From the NCBI GenBank assembly GCA_006844635.1, contig SPJO01000125.1, positions 1-35,358 on the forward strand: 35,358 bases of DNA, given 5' to 3'. The DNA comes from Methylophilaceae bacterium. GTDB lineage: Bacteria; Pseudomonadota; Gammaproteobacteria; Burkholderiales; Methylophilaceae. The position numbers and the translations under genes were made by a program. The notes beneath the pieces were generated by a model, which was given only the letters and a program-made list of their open reading frames with translations, did no database searches and was not told the origin of the DNA. This document shows, one piece after another, positions 8,550-16,868 of the stretch; positions within the stretch are counted from its first letter, which is position 1, and every line of letters starts with the position of its first letter.

Positions 8550-10208
8550 TTGAAAGACATCATTTCAAATTTGCTTTTACAAGCAGCGCAGACACTTGTA
8601 AGCGACACCTCACAATTATCGATTATGCTAGAACGGCCGAAATCCGCCGAACATGGTGACTTTGCTTGCAACTTAGCCATGATGTTAGCTAAACCATTAC
8701 GCCAAAACCCGCGTGCCATTGCCGAGCAACTTGTGGCCGCATTGCCACCGAGCGAAGTCATTGCAAAAGTAGAAATTGCAGGGGCAGGCTTTATTAATTT
8801 TTATTTAGCTGATACAACAAAACAGCTGATCGTTAAACAAATTCTTGAGGCTGGCAGCCAATTTGGCCACAACTCAACCGGCGAGGGCGAAAAGGTACAA
8901 GTTGAGTTTGTCTCTGCTAACCCAACTGGCCCATTACACGTTGGTCATGGTCGCGGTGCGGCTGTCGGTGATTGTTTGGCGCGCTTACTTGCCGCCAATG
9001 GCTGGGATGTGACGCGTGAGTTTTATTACAACGACGCTGGTGCACAGATTGATAACTTAACGAAATCGGTTTTAGCGCGCGCGCAAGGCTTAGCAACGGA
9101 TGACCCAAGCTTCCCGGAAAATGGCTATCACGGTGAATATATTGCCGATATTGCTAAGGCTTACCTCGCCAAGGAAACCGTCTCGGCAGATGATATTGAA
9201 GTGACGGCCAGTGGTGATTTGGCAAATACTGAGTCTATCCGTAACTTCAGTGTGGCTTATCTACGCCATGAGCAAGATTTAGATTTACGTGCATTCCAAA
9301 TTCAGTTTGATGTTTTCTCACTCGAGAGCGCCTTATATTCCTCAGGTAAAGTGGAAGAAACCGTACAAGCGCTCATCGAGAGTGGCAAGACGTATGAAAG
9401 CGAAGACGCACTCTGGCTGAAAACGACTGACTACGACGATGATAAAGATCGTGTCATGCGTAAGAAAGAGGGCGGCTATACATACTTCGTACCAGACGTG
9501 ACTTACCATTTAGAAAAATGGAATCGCGGCTTTACCAAAGTCATTAACGAGCAAGGTGCAGATCACCATAGTACGATTACCCGTGTCCGTGCGGGATTAC
9601 AGGCATTAGATGTTGGCATTCCTGAGGGCTGGCCTAATTATGTATTACACCAAATGGTGACCGTGATGCGAGGAGGCGAAGAAGTTAAGCTCTCTAAACG
9701 CGCAGGTAGCTATGTCACCTTGCGTGACTTAATCGAAGAGGTTGGTTGTGATGCCACGCGCTTCTTTTTAGCCGCTCGTCGTGCAGACTCGCAATTGATT
9801 TTCGATATTGACCTTGCACGTGCACAAACTAATGACAACCCCGTGTATTACATTCAATATGCACACGCACGTATCTGCAGTGTACTGAGCCAGTGGGGCG
9901 GTGATGTTGCGCAATTAGCAAGCCGTGACTTAAGTGCACTCAGCGCACCTTCAGAAGCCACATTAATGCAAAAACTTAGCGAGTTTCCTGAGGTTGTCAA
10001 GAATGCAGCAAACGAGCTTGCACCGCATATGGTGGCCAACTATCTGAAAGAATGTGCCAGTGATTTACACAGCTATTACAATGACACCAAGTTTTTAGTG
10101 GATGACGAAGCAACAAAACTGGCTCGTATGGCATTAATTAGTGCCACGCAGCAAGTATTAAAAAATGGTTTAGATTTGCTAGGTCTGAGCGCGCCGAGTA
10201 AAATGTAG
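8550..10208 (+). CDS. argS: Arginyl-tRNA synthetase
   Basis: Class I aminoacyl-tRNA synthetase charging tRNA-Arg in the cytoplasm. The Arg-specific N-terminal add-1 domain covers about 1-85 (VEIAGAGFINFYL). The HIGH motif is HVGH at 130-133 in GPLHVGHGRGA. The KMSKS loop is degenerate KLSKRAG at about 380, as is usual for ArgS. The C-terminal anticodon-binding DALR domain is at about 430-552. Length 552 is within the family range (E. coli 577). The start is TTG at 8550: an in-frame stop at 8532 excludes anything longer, and a later ATG would remove the add-1 domain. It is followed after 24 bp by the SPOR gene, an arrangement common in betaproteobacteria. Confidence 0.97.
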   Translation: MKDIISNLLLQAAQTLVSDTSQLSIMLERPKSAEHGDFACNLAMMLAKPLRQNPRAIAEQLVAALPPSEVIAKVEIAGAGFINFYLADTTKQLIVKQILEAGSQFGHNSTGEGEKVQVEFVSANPTGPLHVGHGRGAAVGDCLARLLAANGWDVTREFYYNDAGAQIDNLTKSVLARAQGLATDDPSFPENGYHGEYIADIAKAYLAKETVSADDIEVTASGDLANTESIRNFSVAYLRHEQDLDLRAFQIQFDVFSLESALYSSGKVEETVQALIESGKTYESEDALWLKTTDYDDDKDRVMRKKEGGYTYFVPDVTYHLEKWNRGFTKVINEQGADHHSTITRVRAGLQALDVGIPEGWPNYVLHQMVTVMRGGEEVKLSKRAGSYVTLRDLIEEVGCDATRFFLAARRADSQLIFDIDLARAQTNDNPVYYIQYAHARICSVLSQWGGDVAQLASRDLSALSAPSEATLMQKLSEFPEVVKNAANELAPHMVANYLKECASDLHSYYNDTKFLVDDEATKLARMALISATQQVLKNGLDLLGLSAPSKM

Positions 10209-10232
10209 AGATATTAAACAGGTATATAAAAA

Positions 10233-10799
10233 ATGAGTCGAGATTACAAACCAAAATCCAAAAAAACTGGTAGCGGCCATCCGTTCTTATCCGGGCTGCT
10301 ATTCGGCTTCCTGCTTGGTGTGATGAGCGCGGTCTCACTCACCATTTATCTTAAAGGCGACACCAGCCCATTTGAAGATAAGAAAATCAACGCGCCAACG
10401 ATTCCAACGATAACAGAAGGCGCAACGGCAAATAGCAACCCAGACGCTAAAAAACCGGAAACGAAAGAAGATGATTTAGATTTTTATACGATTCTGCCAG
10501 AAACTGAAAGCACAGTGACGGTCAAAGAAATCAACGATGCTGACATCAAGGTTAAAAAAGAAAGCTACTTCTTACAAGTGGGCTCATTTAAAAGCGAGGC
10601 CGATGCAGATAACCTAAAAGCAAAACTCGCCTTGCAAGGCTTTGAAGCCATTGTGCAAACCGCAAATTTGGGTGATAAGGGCACTTGGCATCGTGTACGT
10701 GTTGGCCCGCTCACCAATATTAAAATGATTAATAAGGTGCGCGCTGAGTTGACTGCTAAAAGTTTTAGTGCTGACCTGATAAAAATTAGCACAAATTAA
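10233..10799 (+). CDS. SPOR-domain inner-membrane protein (FtsN-like)
   Basis: Bitopic membrane protein that probably binds denuded septal peptidoglycan during division. A short basic cytoplasmic head (about 1-17, with KPKSKKTG) precedes one transmembrane helix at about 18-40 (FLSGLLFGFLLGVMSAVSLT). A flexible Pro/Thr/Asp/Glu-rich periplasmic linker runs to about 105. A C-terminal SPOR domain (about 108-186) has the typical FLQVGSF start, DADNLKAKL helix and RVRVGPL strand. The 188 residues and layout resemble a short FtsN or a DedD-like protein. It sits between argS and dsbA, probably co-transcribed with argS. The exact division role is inferred from the domain. Confidence 0.9.
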   Translation: MSRDYKPKSKKTGSGHPFLSGLLFGFLLGVMSAVSLTIYLKGDTSPFEDKKINAPTIPTITEGATANSNPDAKKPETKEDDLDFYTILPETESTVTVKEINDADIKVKKESYFLQVGSFKSEADADNLKAKLALQGFEAIVQTANLGDKGTWHRVRVGPLTNIKMINKVRAELTAKSFSADLIKISTN

Positions 10800-10899
10800 T
10801 ACTTCGAAACGCTCAAACGGAATTTATTGTCATCTTTTAGTGTCTACTATCGTTAATTAGATAACATACAATAAACTTATTAAAACTATAGGAAATCAT

Positions 10900-11556
10900 A
10901 TGCAAAAAATATTTATCTCTTTGATGCTGTTACTAAGCAGCGTTGGCTTTCATTCAGCAGCGGTTGCCGCACCAACGATGGGACAAGATTTTGATGCTGT
11001 TGCACAAACCATTCCCACTAGTAACGCTAAGAAAATTGAAGTGATGGAAATCTTTTGGTATGGCTGTGGTCATTGCTACAAAATGGAAACACCACTTCAT
11101 GCCTGGTTGAAAAACAAACCAGCAGACGTCAACTTTGTTCGTATGCCTGGCCTGCCTAACCCAAGCTGGGCACCGATGGCAAAGGCTTATTACACCATGG
11201 AGGCATTAAACTTAATTGATAAACTGCATACCCCTTTATTTGATGCGATTCACAAACAAAAAGCAGTAAACCCTACTAATGAAAAAGCAGTGGTTGACTG
11301 GATTGCCAACAAAGGTGGTGTTGATCGTGCGAAAGTTGAAAGTACTTTTAATTCCTTTGCAGTTAATACTAAAATTAAACGCGCTGCCCAAGTGTTCCGC
11401 GCTTCTGGTGCAACAGGCGTCCCTAGCTTAGTCATCGATGGTAAATTTATTACTTCTGGCACGATGGCTGGCGGCAATGCAAATGCGTTAAAAGTCGTCG
11501 ATTACATCGTGAATAATGTCCGCAAAGATAAAGCAAACAAACCAGCAAAAAAGTAA
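10900..11556 (+). CDS. dsbA: Periplasmic thiol:disulfide interchange protein DsbA
   Basis: Thioredoxin-fold oxidase that introduces disulfides into periplasmic proteins and is reoxidised by DsbB. A signal peptide spans residues 1-23 (cleavage at AAVA-AP). The active site is C56-G-H-C59 in FWYGCGHCYKME, and the cis-proline is P175 in TGVPSLVIDG. The 218 residues are normal. A good SD (AGGA, 10890-10893) precedes the ATG. A strong terminator follows at 11610. The C-terminus is Lys-rich, which is unremarkable. The sequence supports typical DsbA rather than DsbC/G because there is no dimerisation domain. Confidence 0.95.
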   Translation: MQKIFISLMLLLSSVGFHSAAVAAPTMGQDFDAVAQTIPTSNAKKIEVMEIFWYGCGHCYKMETPLHAWLKNKPADVNFVRMPGLPNPSWAPMAKAYYTMEALNLIDKLHTPLFDAIHKQKAVNPTNEKAVVDWIANKGGVDRAKVESTFNSFAVNTKIKRAAQVFRASGATGVPSLVIDGKFITSGTMAGGNANALKVVDYIVNNVRKDKANKPAKK

Positions 11557-11609
11557 AAAAGGCAGCTGATAGGATTAAGTTGCCAAGTAGGCTTAAATAA
11601 CGATAGACT

Positions 11610-11641
11610 AAACCCGCTTTAAGTATTAAAGCGGGTTTTTT
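11610..11641 (+). terminator. Intrinsic terminator after dsbA
   Basis: AAACCCGCTTTAA (11610-11622) pairs perfectly with TTAAAGCGGGTTT (11626-11638), and the T-run continues to 11641. The GC-rich base of the stem followed by Ts is a textbook rho-independent terminator. It ends the argS-SPOR-dsbA transcription unit only 12 bp before the dehydrogenase start, so the next gene probably depends on read-through or a promoter inside this region. Confidence 0.9.
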
Positions 11642-11653
11642 ATTCGAGACATC

Positions 11654-12448
11654 ATGAAAAAAATATTTATCACAGGTGCATCTAGCGGCATTGGTGCAGC
11701 ATTAGTCAAAGCCTATGCTGCACACTATCGACAAGAAACAGTTACTTTTGGCTTATTAGGTCGTAATGCCCAAGCGCTACAACAACTCGCAAAACTGATT
11801 AATAGTGACTTTAACGCCAATGCTAAAGTGTATACCGTTGATGTAAGAGAAGCGAAAGCCATGCAAGCAGCCGCTGATGACTTTATGACAGCAATTGGCA
11901 CCCCAAATATTGTCATTGCTAGTGCCGGCGTTAGCCGTGGCACGTTAACCGAACACCCTGAAGATATCGCGGCATTCCAAGCTGTGATGGACATCAATGT
12001 AATGGGCATGGTACATACCTTTAGTCCATTTATTAATACCATGGCTAAGCAAAAACAAGCGCAATTAGTTGGCATTGCCAGTGTTGCTGGCGTACGTGGA
12101 TTACCTGGTGCAGGGGCTTATAGTGCAAGCAAAGCGGCAGCCATTAAATACCTAGAAAGTTTACGTGTTGAAATGAAGCCGCTTAACATTGATGTCACGA
12201 CTGTAGCACCAGGCTACATCCGCACTCCTATGACAGATATTAATCAATATAAGATGCCTTTTTTAATGGAGGCTGATGTGTTTGCTCAGAAATTCATCAA
12301 AGCCATCGAAAGAAAACGACGCTTTGTGATTATCCCTTGGCAAATGGCTTGGCTATCCAGATTAATGCGGCTAGTCCCGCCGTTTTTATGGGACTGGATC
12401 ATGCGGAATGCACCCCATAAACAAAGAACCGAATGGGATTGGTTATAA
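11654..12448 (+). CDS. Short-chain dehydrogenase/reductase (SDR family)
   Basis: Classical SDR oxidoreductase using NAD(H) or NADP(H); the substrate is unknown. The Rossmann glycine motif TGASSGIG lies at 7-14, a variant of the NNAG motif (ASAGV) at about 89-93, and the catalytic tetrad is N114, S143, Y156 and K160 (YSASK). PGYIRTPM follows at about 191-198. Length 264 is normal. The C-terminus (about 235-264) is hydrophobic with several Trp (IIPWQMAWLSRLMRLVPPFLW) and may anchor the enzyme to the membrane, as in some lipid-modifying SDRs. It follows the dsbA terminator closely and has only a weak SD. It is convergent with glmS. Confidence 0.9.
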   Translation: MKKIFITGASSGIGAALVKAYAAHYRQETVTFGLLGRNAQALQQLAKLINSDFNANAKVYTVDVREAKAMQAAADDFMTAIGTPNIVIASAGVSRGTLTEHPEDIAAFQAVMDINVMGMVHTFSPFINTMAKQKQAQLVGIASVAGVRGLPGAGAYSASKAAAIKYLESLRVEMKPLNIDVTTVAPGYIRTPMTDINQYKMPFLMEADVFAQKFIKAIERKRRFVIIPWQMAWLSRLMRLVPPFLWDWIMRNAPHKQRTEWDWL

Positions 12449-12460
12449 ATACCGCTACCC

Positions 12461-12504
12461 TACGGTTACACTCTTTGCAAGGCTTCTTGGTTTATCAACA
12501 TCGG
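12461..12504 (-). repeat. Duplicated remnant of the glmS 3' end
   Basis: These 44 bp match 12580-12623, the end of glmS, at 41 of 44 positions, 119 bp downstream of the real copy in glmS orientation. Read on the minus strand it would encode DVDKPRSLAKSVTVG and a stop, against DVDKPRNLAKSVTVE and a stop in glmS. No upstream frame makes it a gene. It is most simply a relic of a local duplication or of a recombination event that replaced the glmS tail. Confidence 0.75.
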
Positions 12505-12550
12505 ATCTTCTCAACTGACTTGCCATTTTGGTAGCTAGCGAAGTTGGGGG

Positions 12551-12565
12551 CACCCCTTGCGGGTG
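12551..12565 (-). terminator. Possible hairpin downstream of glmS
   Basis: CACCC (12551-12555) and GGGTG (12561-12565) form a short GC-rich stem with a 5-nt loop just beyond the glmS stop. GGGG with CCCC (12547-12556) offers an alternative fold. No T-run follows on the minus strand, so termination here is uncertain. Confidence 0.3.
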
Positions 12566-12573
12566 TTATCTCC

Positions 12574-14406
12574 TTATTCTACGGTTACGCTCTTCGCAAG
12601 GTTTCTTGGTTTATCAACATCGGTACCTTTAAGTAGCGCCACATGATACGACAGCAGCTGCACAGGAATTGTATGCAGAATAGGGGAGAGCACACCTACA
12701 TGGCGAGGCGTACGAATCACATGCACACCTTCAGACTCAGTAAAGTGGCTATCATCATCTGCAAACACAAACAACTCACCACCCCGAGCACTAACCTCTT
12801 GCATATTTGATTTTACTTTTTCCAGTAACTCATCATTTGGCGCAATCACGACCACTGGCATATTGCTATCAACCAAGGCGAGTGGACCATGTTTCAACTC
12901 TCCTGCAGGGTAGGCCTCAGCATGAATATAAGAAATTTCTTTTAACTTTAACGCACCTTCCATCGCAATAGGATAATGCACGCCCCGGCCTAAAAAGAGA
13001 GCGTGTTCTTTATCACCAAAGCGCTTAGCCCACTTCATAATTTGCGGCTCTAGGTTGAGCGCGAACTGGACGCTAACCGGCAAATGCCGTAATGCGTCTA
13101 AATACTCTTCTTCTTTTGCCTCGCTCATCTTGCCGCGTTGTTTAGCTAGTGTAGCTGCCAGGGTAAAGAGCGCGACCAATTGCGTTGTAAAAGCCTTAGT
13201 TGAGGCCACACCAATCTCTGCACCGGCACGCGTATATAAGACAATTTTTGAAGCACGCGGTAGTGCACTTTCTTGCACATTACAAATGGATAACGTTAAT
13301 GCTTGCCCTAAACTTTGTGCATGTTTAAGCGCCTCCATCGTATCTAACGTTTCACCTGATTGTGAGATTGTGACAACTAATTGGTTGGGGTTTGGTACGG
13401 AAGCGCGGTAACGATACTCACTGGCGATTTCTACACTTGTTGGTAAACCTGCAATACTTTCTAACCAATATTTGGCCGTCAATCCGGCATAATAACTAGT
13501 GCCTGCCGCTAAAATGAGTACACTATCAACTTGTTCGAACACTGCCGCTGCCTCAGGACCAAACAGTGCTGTTGAAAAGCTAGCATCGTCAATGACAGCT
13601 TCAATGGTGTCAGTCAATGCACGCGGTTGTTCATGAATTTCCTTTTGCATGAAATGTGCATAAGGACCTAACTCTAGGCTCGCCAATGACACATCACTCA
13701 CATGAATTTCACGCTTGATTTCTGTGTCTGCCTTATCCCAAATGGTGACACCACTGGCCTTGACCTCTGCCACATCACCATCCTCTAAATAGATCACTTT
13801 ACGTGTCGCAGCCAATACTGCTGAAACGTCTGAAGCGATGAAATTCTCACCGTTACCCAAACCCACCAATAGCGGACAACCTTGGCGCGCAGTAATCATG
13901 GTATCTTTTTCTTTAACAGACAATACACTAATGGCAAATGCACCCGTTAACTCTTTAACGGCTTGCTTAACAGATGCTAATAAGTTGTGGCCTTGTGCAT
14001 GGTGGTAATGAATTAAGTGTGCAATCACTTCGGTATCCGTTTGCGAGGTAAATTCATAACCCAAATCAACTAAACGGTCGCGCTGCTCATCATGATTTTC
14101 AATAATGCCATTATGCACTACCGCAATTTCACCCTTTGAAATATGTGGGTGTGCATTACTTTCCGTCACCCCACCATGTGTCGCCCAACGGGTATGGCCA
14201 ATACCGACTGCGCCTGTTAGGTTGGCATCTTTTGCACGTTCACGCATTTCTGAAACACGACCAACGGCACGTACGCGTTCTATGCCATTTTTATTTAAAA
14301 CGGCAACGCCCGCTGAATCGTAACCACGATACTCAAGACGACTCAACCCTTCAATTAAGTTTGGTACAACACTTCGACTCGAGGCTGCACCGACTATTCC
14401 ACACAT
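12574..14406 (-). CDS. glmS: Glutamine:fructose-6-phosphate aminotransferase (isomerizing)
   Basis: Makes glucosamine-6-phosphate from fructose-6-phosphate and glutamine, the first committed step to UDP-GlcNAc for peptidoglycan and lipopolysaccharide. MCGIVGAAS places the catalytic cysteine at residue 2, free after Met removal. The glutaminase domain (about 1-230) has YRGYDSAG and GHTRWATHG. Two SIS domains follow, with ILAAGTSYYAG, TISQSGETLDT and VASTKAFTTQ. The conserved C-terminal tail KSVTVE is intact. The 610 residues match E. coli (609). It lies 18 bp after glmU on the same strand, so glmU-glmS form an operon. A near-copy of its last 44 bases lies just downstream. Confidence 0.97.
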   Translation of the reverse strand: MCGIVGAASSRSVVPNLIEGLSRLEYRGYDSAGVAVLNKNGIERVRAVGRVSEMRERAKDANLTGAVGIGHTRWATHGGVTESNAHPHISKGEIAVVHNGIIENHDEQRDRLVDLGYEFTSQTDTEVIAHLIHYHHAQGHNLLASVKQAVKELTGAFAISVLSVKEKDTMITARQGCPLLVGLGNGENFIASDVSAVLAATRKVIYLEDGDVAEVKASGVTIWDKADTEIKREIHVSDVSLASLELGPYAHFMQKEIHEQPRALTDTIEAVIDDASFSTALFGPEAAAVFEQVDSVLILAAGTSYYAGLTAKYWLESIAGLPTSVEIASEYRYRASVPNPNQLVVTISQSGETLDTMEALKHAQSLGQALTLSICNVQESALPRASKIVLYTRAGAEIGVASTKAFTTQLVALFTLAATLAKQRGKMSEAKEEEYLDALRHLPVSVQFALNLEPQIMKWAKRFGDKEHALFLGRGVHYPIAMEGALKLKEISYIHAEAYPAGELKHGPLALVDSNMPVVVIAPNDELLEKVKSNMQEVSARGGELFVFADDDSHFTESEGVHVIRTPRHVGVLSPILHTIPVQLLSYHVALLKGTDVDKPRNLAKSVTVE

Positions 14407-14424
14407 AGACCTTAATATCTTTCT

Positions 14425-15801
14425 TTATTTTTTAATTTTCTGAGGCCGTTGCCAGCCTGCAATCGATTTTTGTTCTCGTGCTCTACATAACGTTAATGCA
14501 TCTGCTGGAGTATCTTTCGTAATGGTAGAACCCGCTGCAATTGTGCCGCCTTTCCCAATGTTAACTGGTGCAACCAACTGCGTATCAGACCCAACAAATA
14601 CATTATCTTCAATCACTGTTTTAAACTTATTGGCACCATCATAGTTACAAGTAATGGTGCCAGCACCAATGTTAACCTTTTGCCCAATGACTGCATCACC
14701 TACATAACTCAAATGATTTATTTTACTGCCAACATCTACTTGTGCATTTTTGAGTTCTACAAAGTTACCCACATGTGTTTGTGCTGCAAGTGTAGTACCA
14801 GGCCTTAACCTTGCAAAAGGACCAACGCGGCTATTTCTACCCACGCTTGCTTCAAGAATGTGTGTATAAGGTGCAATGGTTGTACCTGCCTCGATAGTGG
14901 CATCTTTGATCACACAATAAGCGCCAACTTTCACCCCTTCACCGAGAATCACTTTGCCCTCAAAAATACAGCCAACATCAATTTCTACGTCTTGATCTGC
15001 ATCGAGCTCACCGCGAACATCAATACGAGCAGGGTCTAATAACATCACGCCTTGTTGCAATAACGCCGCAGCATTACGGTGTTGATGCACACGCTCGATG
15101 AGCGCTAAATCTTGCTTACTATTAACCCCTGTAACGGACCACTCATCTTCAGTCACTGCTGCACTGACATCGATACCATCTTCGACGGCAAAGCCCACGA
15201 TGTCAGTTAAGTAATATTCTTTCTGGGCATTCTCATTACTGAGTCGCGCTAACCAGCTCTTTAAATGACGGCTAGGCATCGCCATGATGCCAGTGTTGAC
15301 CTCGTTAACCTGTCGTTGCAGTTCATTAGCATCTTTATGTTCCACAATGGCCGTTACTAACCCTTGTTGGTTGCGAATAATGCGGCCATAGCCTGTTGGG
15401 TCCGGTTTATTAAACGATTGAATCACCATCTTATTTTGTGATGCTGCTACCAATTGTTCACATGACGCTGCATCAACCAAGGGTACATCACCCAATAGAA
15501 TCAGCGTATTGGTATCATCATCTAAGTAAGGCACCGCTTGTTGCACCGCATGCCCGGTGCCTAGCTGTTCTTTTTGTTCTACCCAGGTAATCTGTTCATT
15601 CGCAAACGCAGCCTGCACTTGCTCGCCACCATATCCATAAATCACAATCACTTTCTCTGGATTTAAGCTTTGCGCACAAGCAATCACATGAGCCAGTATC
15701 GCCTTACCACCGACTTGGTGTAACACTTTAGGTTGGTTTGAACGCATGCGCGTCCCTTTACCCGCTGCAAGTATAATGATATTGAGTGGTGTCTTTGCCA
15801 T
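14425..15801 (-). CDS. glmU: Bifunctional UDP-N-acetylglucosamine pyrophosphorylase / glucosamine-1-phosphate N-acetyltransferase
   Basis: Carries out the last two steps to UDP-GlcNAc: acetylation of glucosamine-1-P from acetyl-CoA, then uridylation from UTP. The N-terminal nucleotidyltransferase domain (about 1-230) starts with LAAGKGTRM at 11-19 and has LGTGHAVQQA and GDVPLV. The C-terminal left-handed beta-helix (about 250-458) has hexapeptide repeats and the acetyltransferase region INHLSYVGDAVIG followed by GTITCNYDG. Length 458 matches the family. It is first in the glmU-glmS operon and divergent from the kinase-like gene; the 115-bp gap holds a perfect palindrome. Confidence 0.97.
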   Translation of the reverse strand: MAKTPLNIIILAAGKGTRMRSNQPKVLHQVGGKAILAHVIACAQSLNPEKVIVIYGYGGEQVQAAFANEQITWVEQKEQLGTGHAVQQAVPYLDDDTNTLILLGDVPLVDAASCEQLVAASQNKMVIQSFNKPDPTGYGRIIRNQQGLVTAIVEHKDANELQRQVNEVNTGIMAMPSRHLKSWLARLSNENAQKEYYLTDIVGFAVEDGIDVSAAVTEDEWSVTGVNSKQDLALIERVHQHRNAAALLQQGVMLLDPARIDVRGELDADQDVEIDVGCIFEGKVILGEGVKVGAYCVIKDATIEAGTTIAPYTHILEASVGRNSRVGPFARLRPGTTLAAQTHVGNFVELKNAQVDVGSKINHLSYVGDAVIGQKVNIGAGTITCNYDGANKFKTVIEDNVFVGSDTQLVAPVNIGKGGTIAAGSTITKDTPADALTLCRAREQKSIAGWQRPQKIKK

Positions 15802-15872
15802 TACGTATTCTTTTGATGAGTTAATGATACATTTTACTACAGTTAAATAGCCACTTCTTTATTTGTAGGTAA

Positions 15873-15894
15873 CGGATATCGCTTGCGATATCCG
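15873..15894. promoter_or_regulatory. 22-bp perfect palindrome between glmU and the kinase-like gene
   Basis: CGGATATCGC (15873-15882) and GCGATATCCG (15885-15894) are perfect inverted copies with a 2-bp centre. It lies 72 bp upstream of glmU and 23 bp upstream of the kinase-like gene. The tiny spacer suits a dimeric DNA-binding protein better than an RNA hairpin. The half-site CGGATATCGC recurs once at 3043-3052 in the tpsB-tpsA gap. The regulator is unknown. Confidence 0.45.
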
Positions 15895-15916
15895 CTTATT
15901 TGCCCCATGATACACA

Positions 15917-16750
15917 GTGTTAAATCACAACCTTATTCGCATGGCACGCATCCCTTCATTTTTAACTACGCGCCACTGGTCTATTTTACCGAGTGAACAT
16001 AAAAATATAATAGCAAAGCAATTTCCAACGATGGATAGTATTTTCCATGTTGATGCTGAAATCATTTCTAAAAGCATCCAAAGTGAAATTTTTTCATACT
16101 CCATCGATAACAGGCACTTCTTCATCAAACGTTACTACCGTTCTTTAAGCTTTGCTAGTTGGTTTGGTTTTTCTCGCTTTCGCATCGAAACTAAAAATCA
16201 ACTTTGGTTTAATCAGATGGGTTTATCATCTGCACCTGTCGTGGCTTTTGGTGAAGAACGCTTTTTATTTAAAACGTTACGTGGTGTTCTTATTACGGAA
16301 GCCATTCCTAATACCGTCGATTTAGCAGATATTGCAAAAAACCAACCTGAAAAATTTAGGAACAAGTATTGGGTAAACAGCTTATCTAAGCAGTTAGCCG
16401 ATATACTGCGCTTATTTCATTCGCACCGCTTTTGCCATAACGATTTACACTGGCGCAATATACTCATACAAGAAAACCCTCAATCAAGCGTGGTACAAGC
16501 CTACTTGATAGATTGCCCTTTTGGTCGTCGTGTTATCTGGCCATTTCTAAACTATAAAAAGCTTAAAGACCTCGCTAATATTGATAAATTGGCACCGCAG
16601 CATTTATCTCGCACACAACGTTTAAGGTTTTTCCTTGCTTATCGTAACATCACAACCTTAGGTGCTGCTGATAAAAATGTGATTAAAAACATTCTCCAGC
16701 ACAAAGCCAACCGTATTAAACGTAAAGCACGTGAGAACAAAAAAAAGTAG
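15917..16750 (+). CDS. Lipopolysaccharide-kinase-like protein (WaaP/InaA/Kdo-kinase type)
   Basis: Small protein-kinase-like fold, probably phosphorylating a sugar of the LPS core. A candidate ATP-binding lysine is K71 (HFFIKRYYR). The catalytic loop is H174-N-D176-L-H-W-R-N181, and a DFG-equivalent metal site is D199 in LIDCPFG. The C-terminus is strongly basic (RIKRKARENKKK), suggesting contact with the inner membrane or acidic lipid. The 277 residues are close to WaaP (about 265). The first possible start is GTG 15917; ATG 15941 is the alternative, and neither has a good SD. The neighbouring glmU makes the UDP-GlcNAc used in lipid A. Substrate and essentiality are not visible. No signal peptide, so it should be cytoplasmic. 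Confidence 0.72.
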   Translation: MLNHNLIRMARIPSFLTTRHWSILPSEHKNIIAKQFPTMDSIFHVDAEIISKSIQSEIFSYSIDNRHFFIKRYYRSLSFASWFGFSRFRIETKNQLWFNQMGLSSAPVVAFGEERFLFKTLRGVLITEAIPNTVDLADIAKNQPEKFRNKYWVNSLSKQLADILRLFHSHRFCHNDLHWRNILIQENPQSSVVQAYLIDCPFGRRVIWPFLNYKKLKDLANIDKLAPQHLSRTQRLRFFLAYRNITTLGAADKNVIKNILQHKANRIKRKARENKKK

Positions 16751-16791
16751 GCCTGCTAATTGACCAAACGTGCTACCACCGTACTTCATCA

Positions 16792-16836
16792 CCGTCATCT
16801 CACTGTCATACTCCCTACATAAAGTTTCTTTAGACT
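16792..16836 (+). promoter_or_regulatory. Pho-box-like promoter of the choice-of-anchor I gene
   Basis: Three 7-bp repeats, CCGTCAT (16792), CTGTCAT (16803) and CCTACAT (16814), lie exactly 11 bp apart. The PhoB consensus is CTGTCAT-like heptamers with 4-bp spacers, and the middle unit is a perfect match. TAGACT (16831-16836) sits 10 bp after the last unit, where the -10 of a PhoB-activated promoter lies, and there is no good -35. The expected transcript starts about 25 bp before the gene and includes the strong SD AGGGAG (16857-16862). Confidence 0.6.
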
Positions 16837-16868
16837 CACTTTATTTATCACAAATCAGGGAGAAATAA

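Noticed and set aside
10827..10850. TTGTCA and TACTAT before dsbA as a promoter
   Set aside because: The spacer is only 12 bp, too short for sigma-70.
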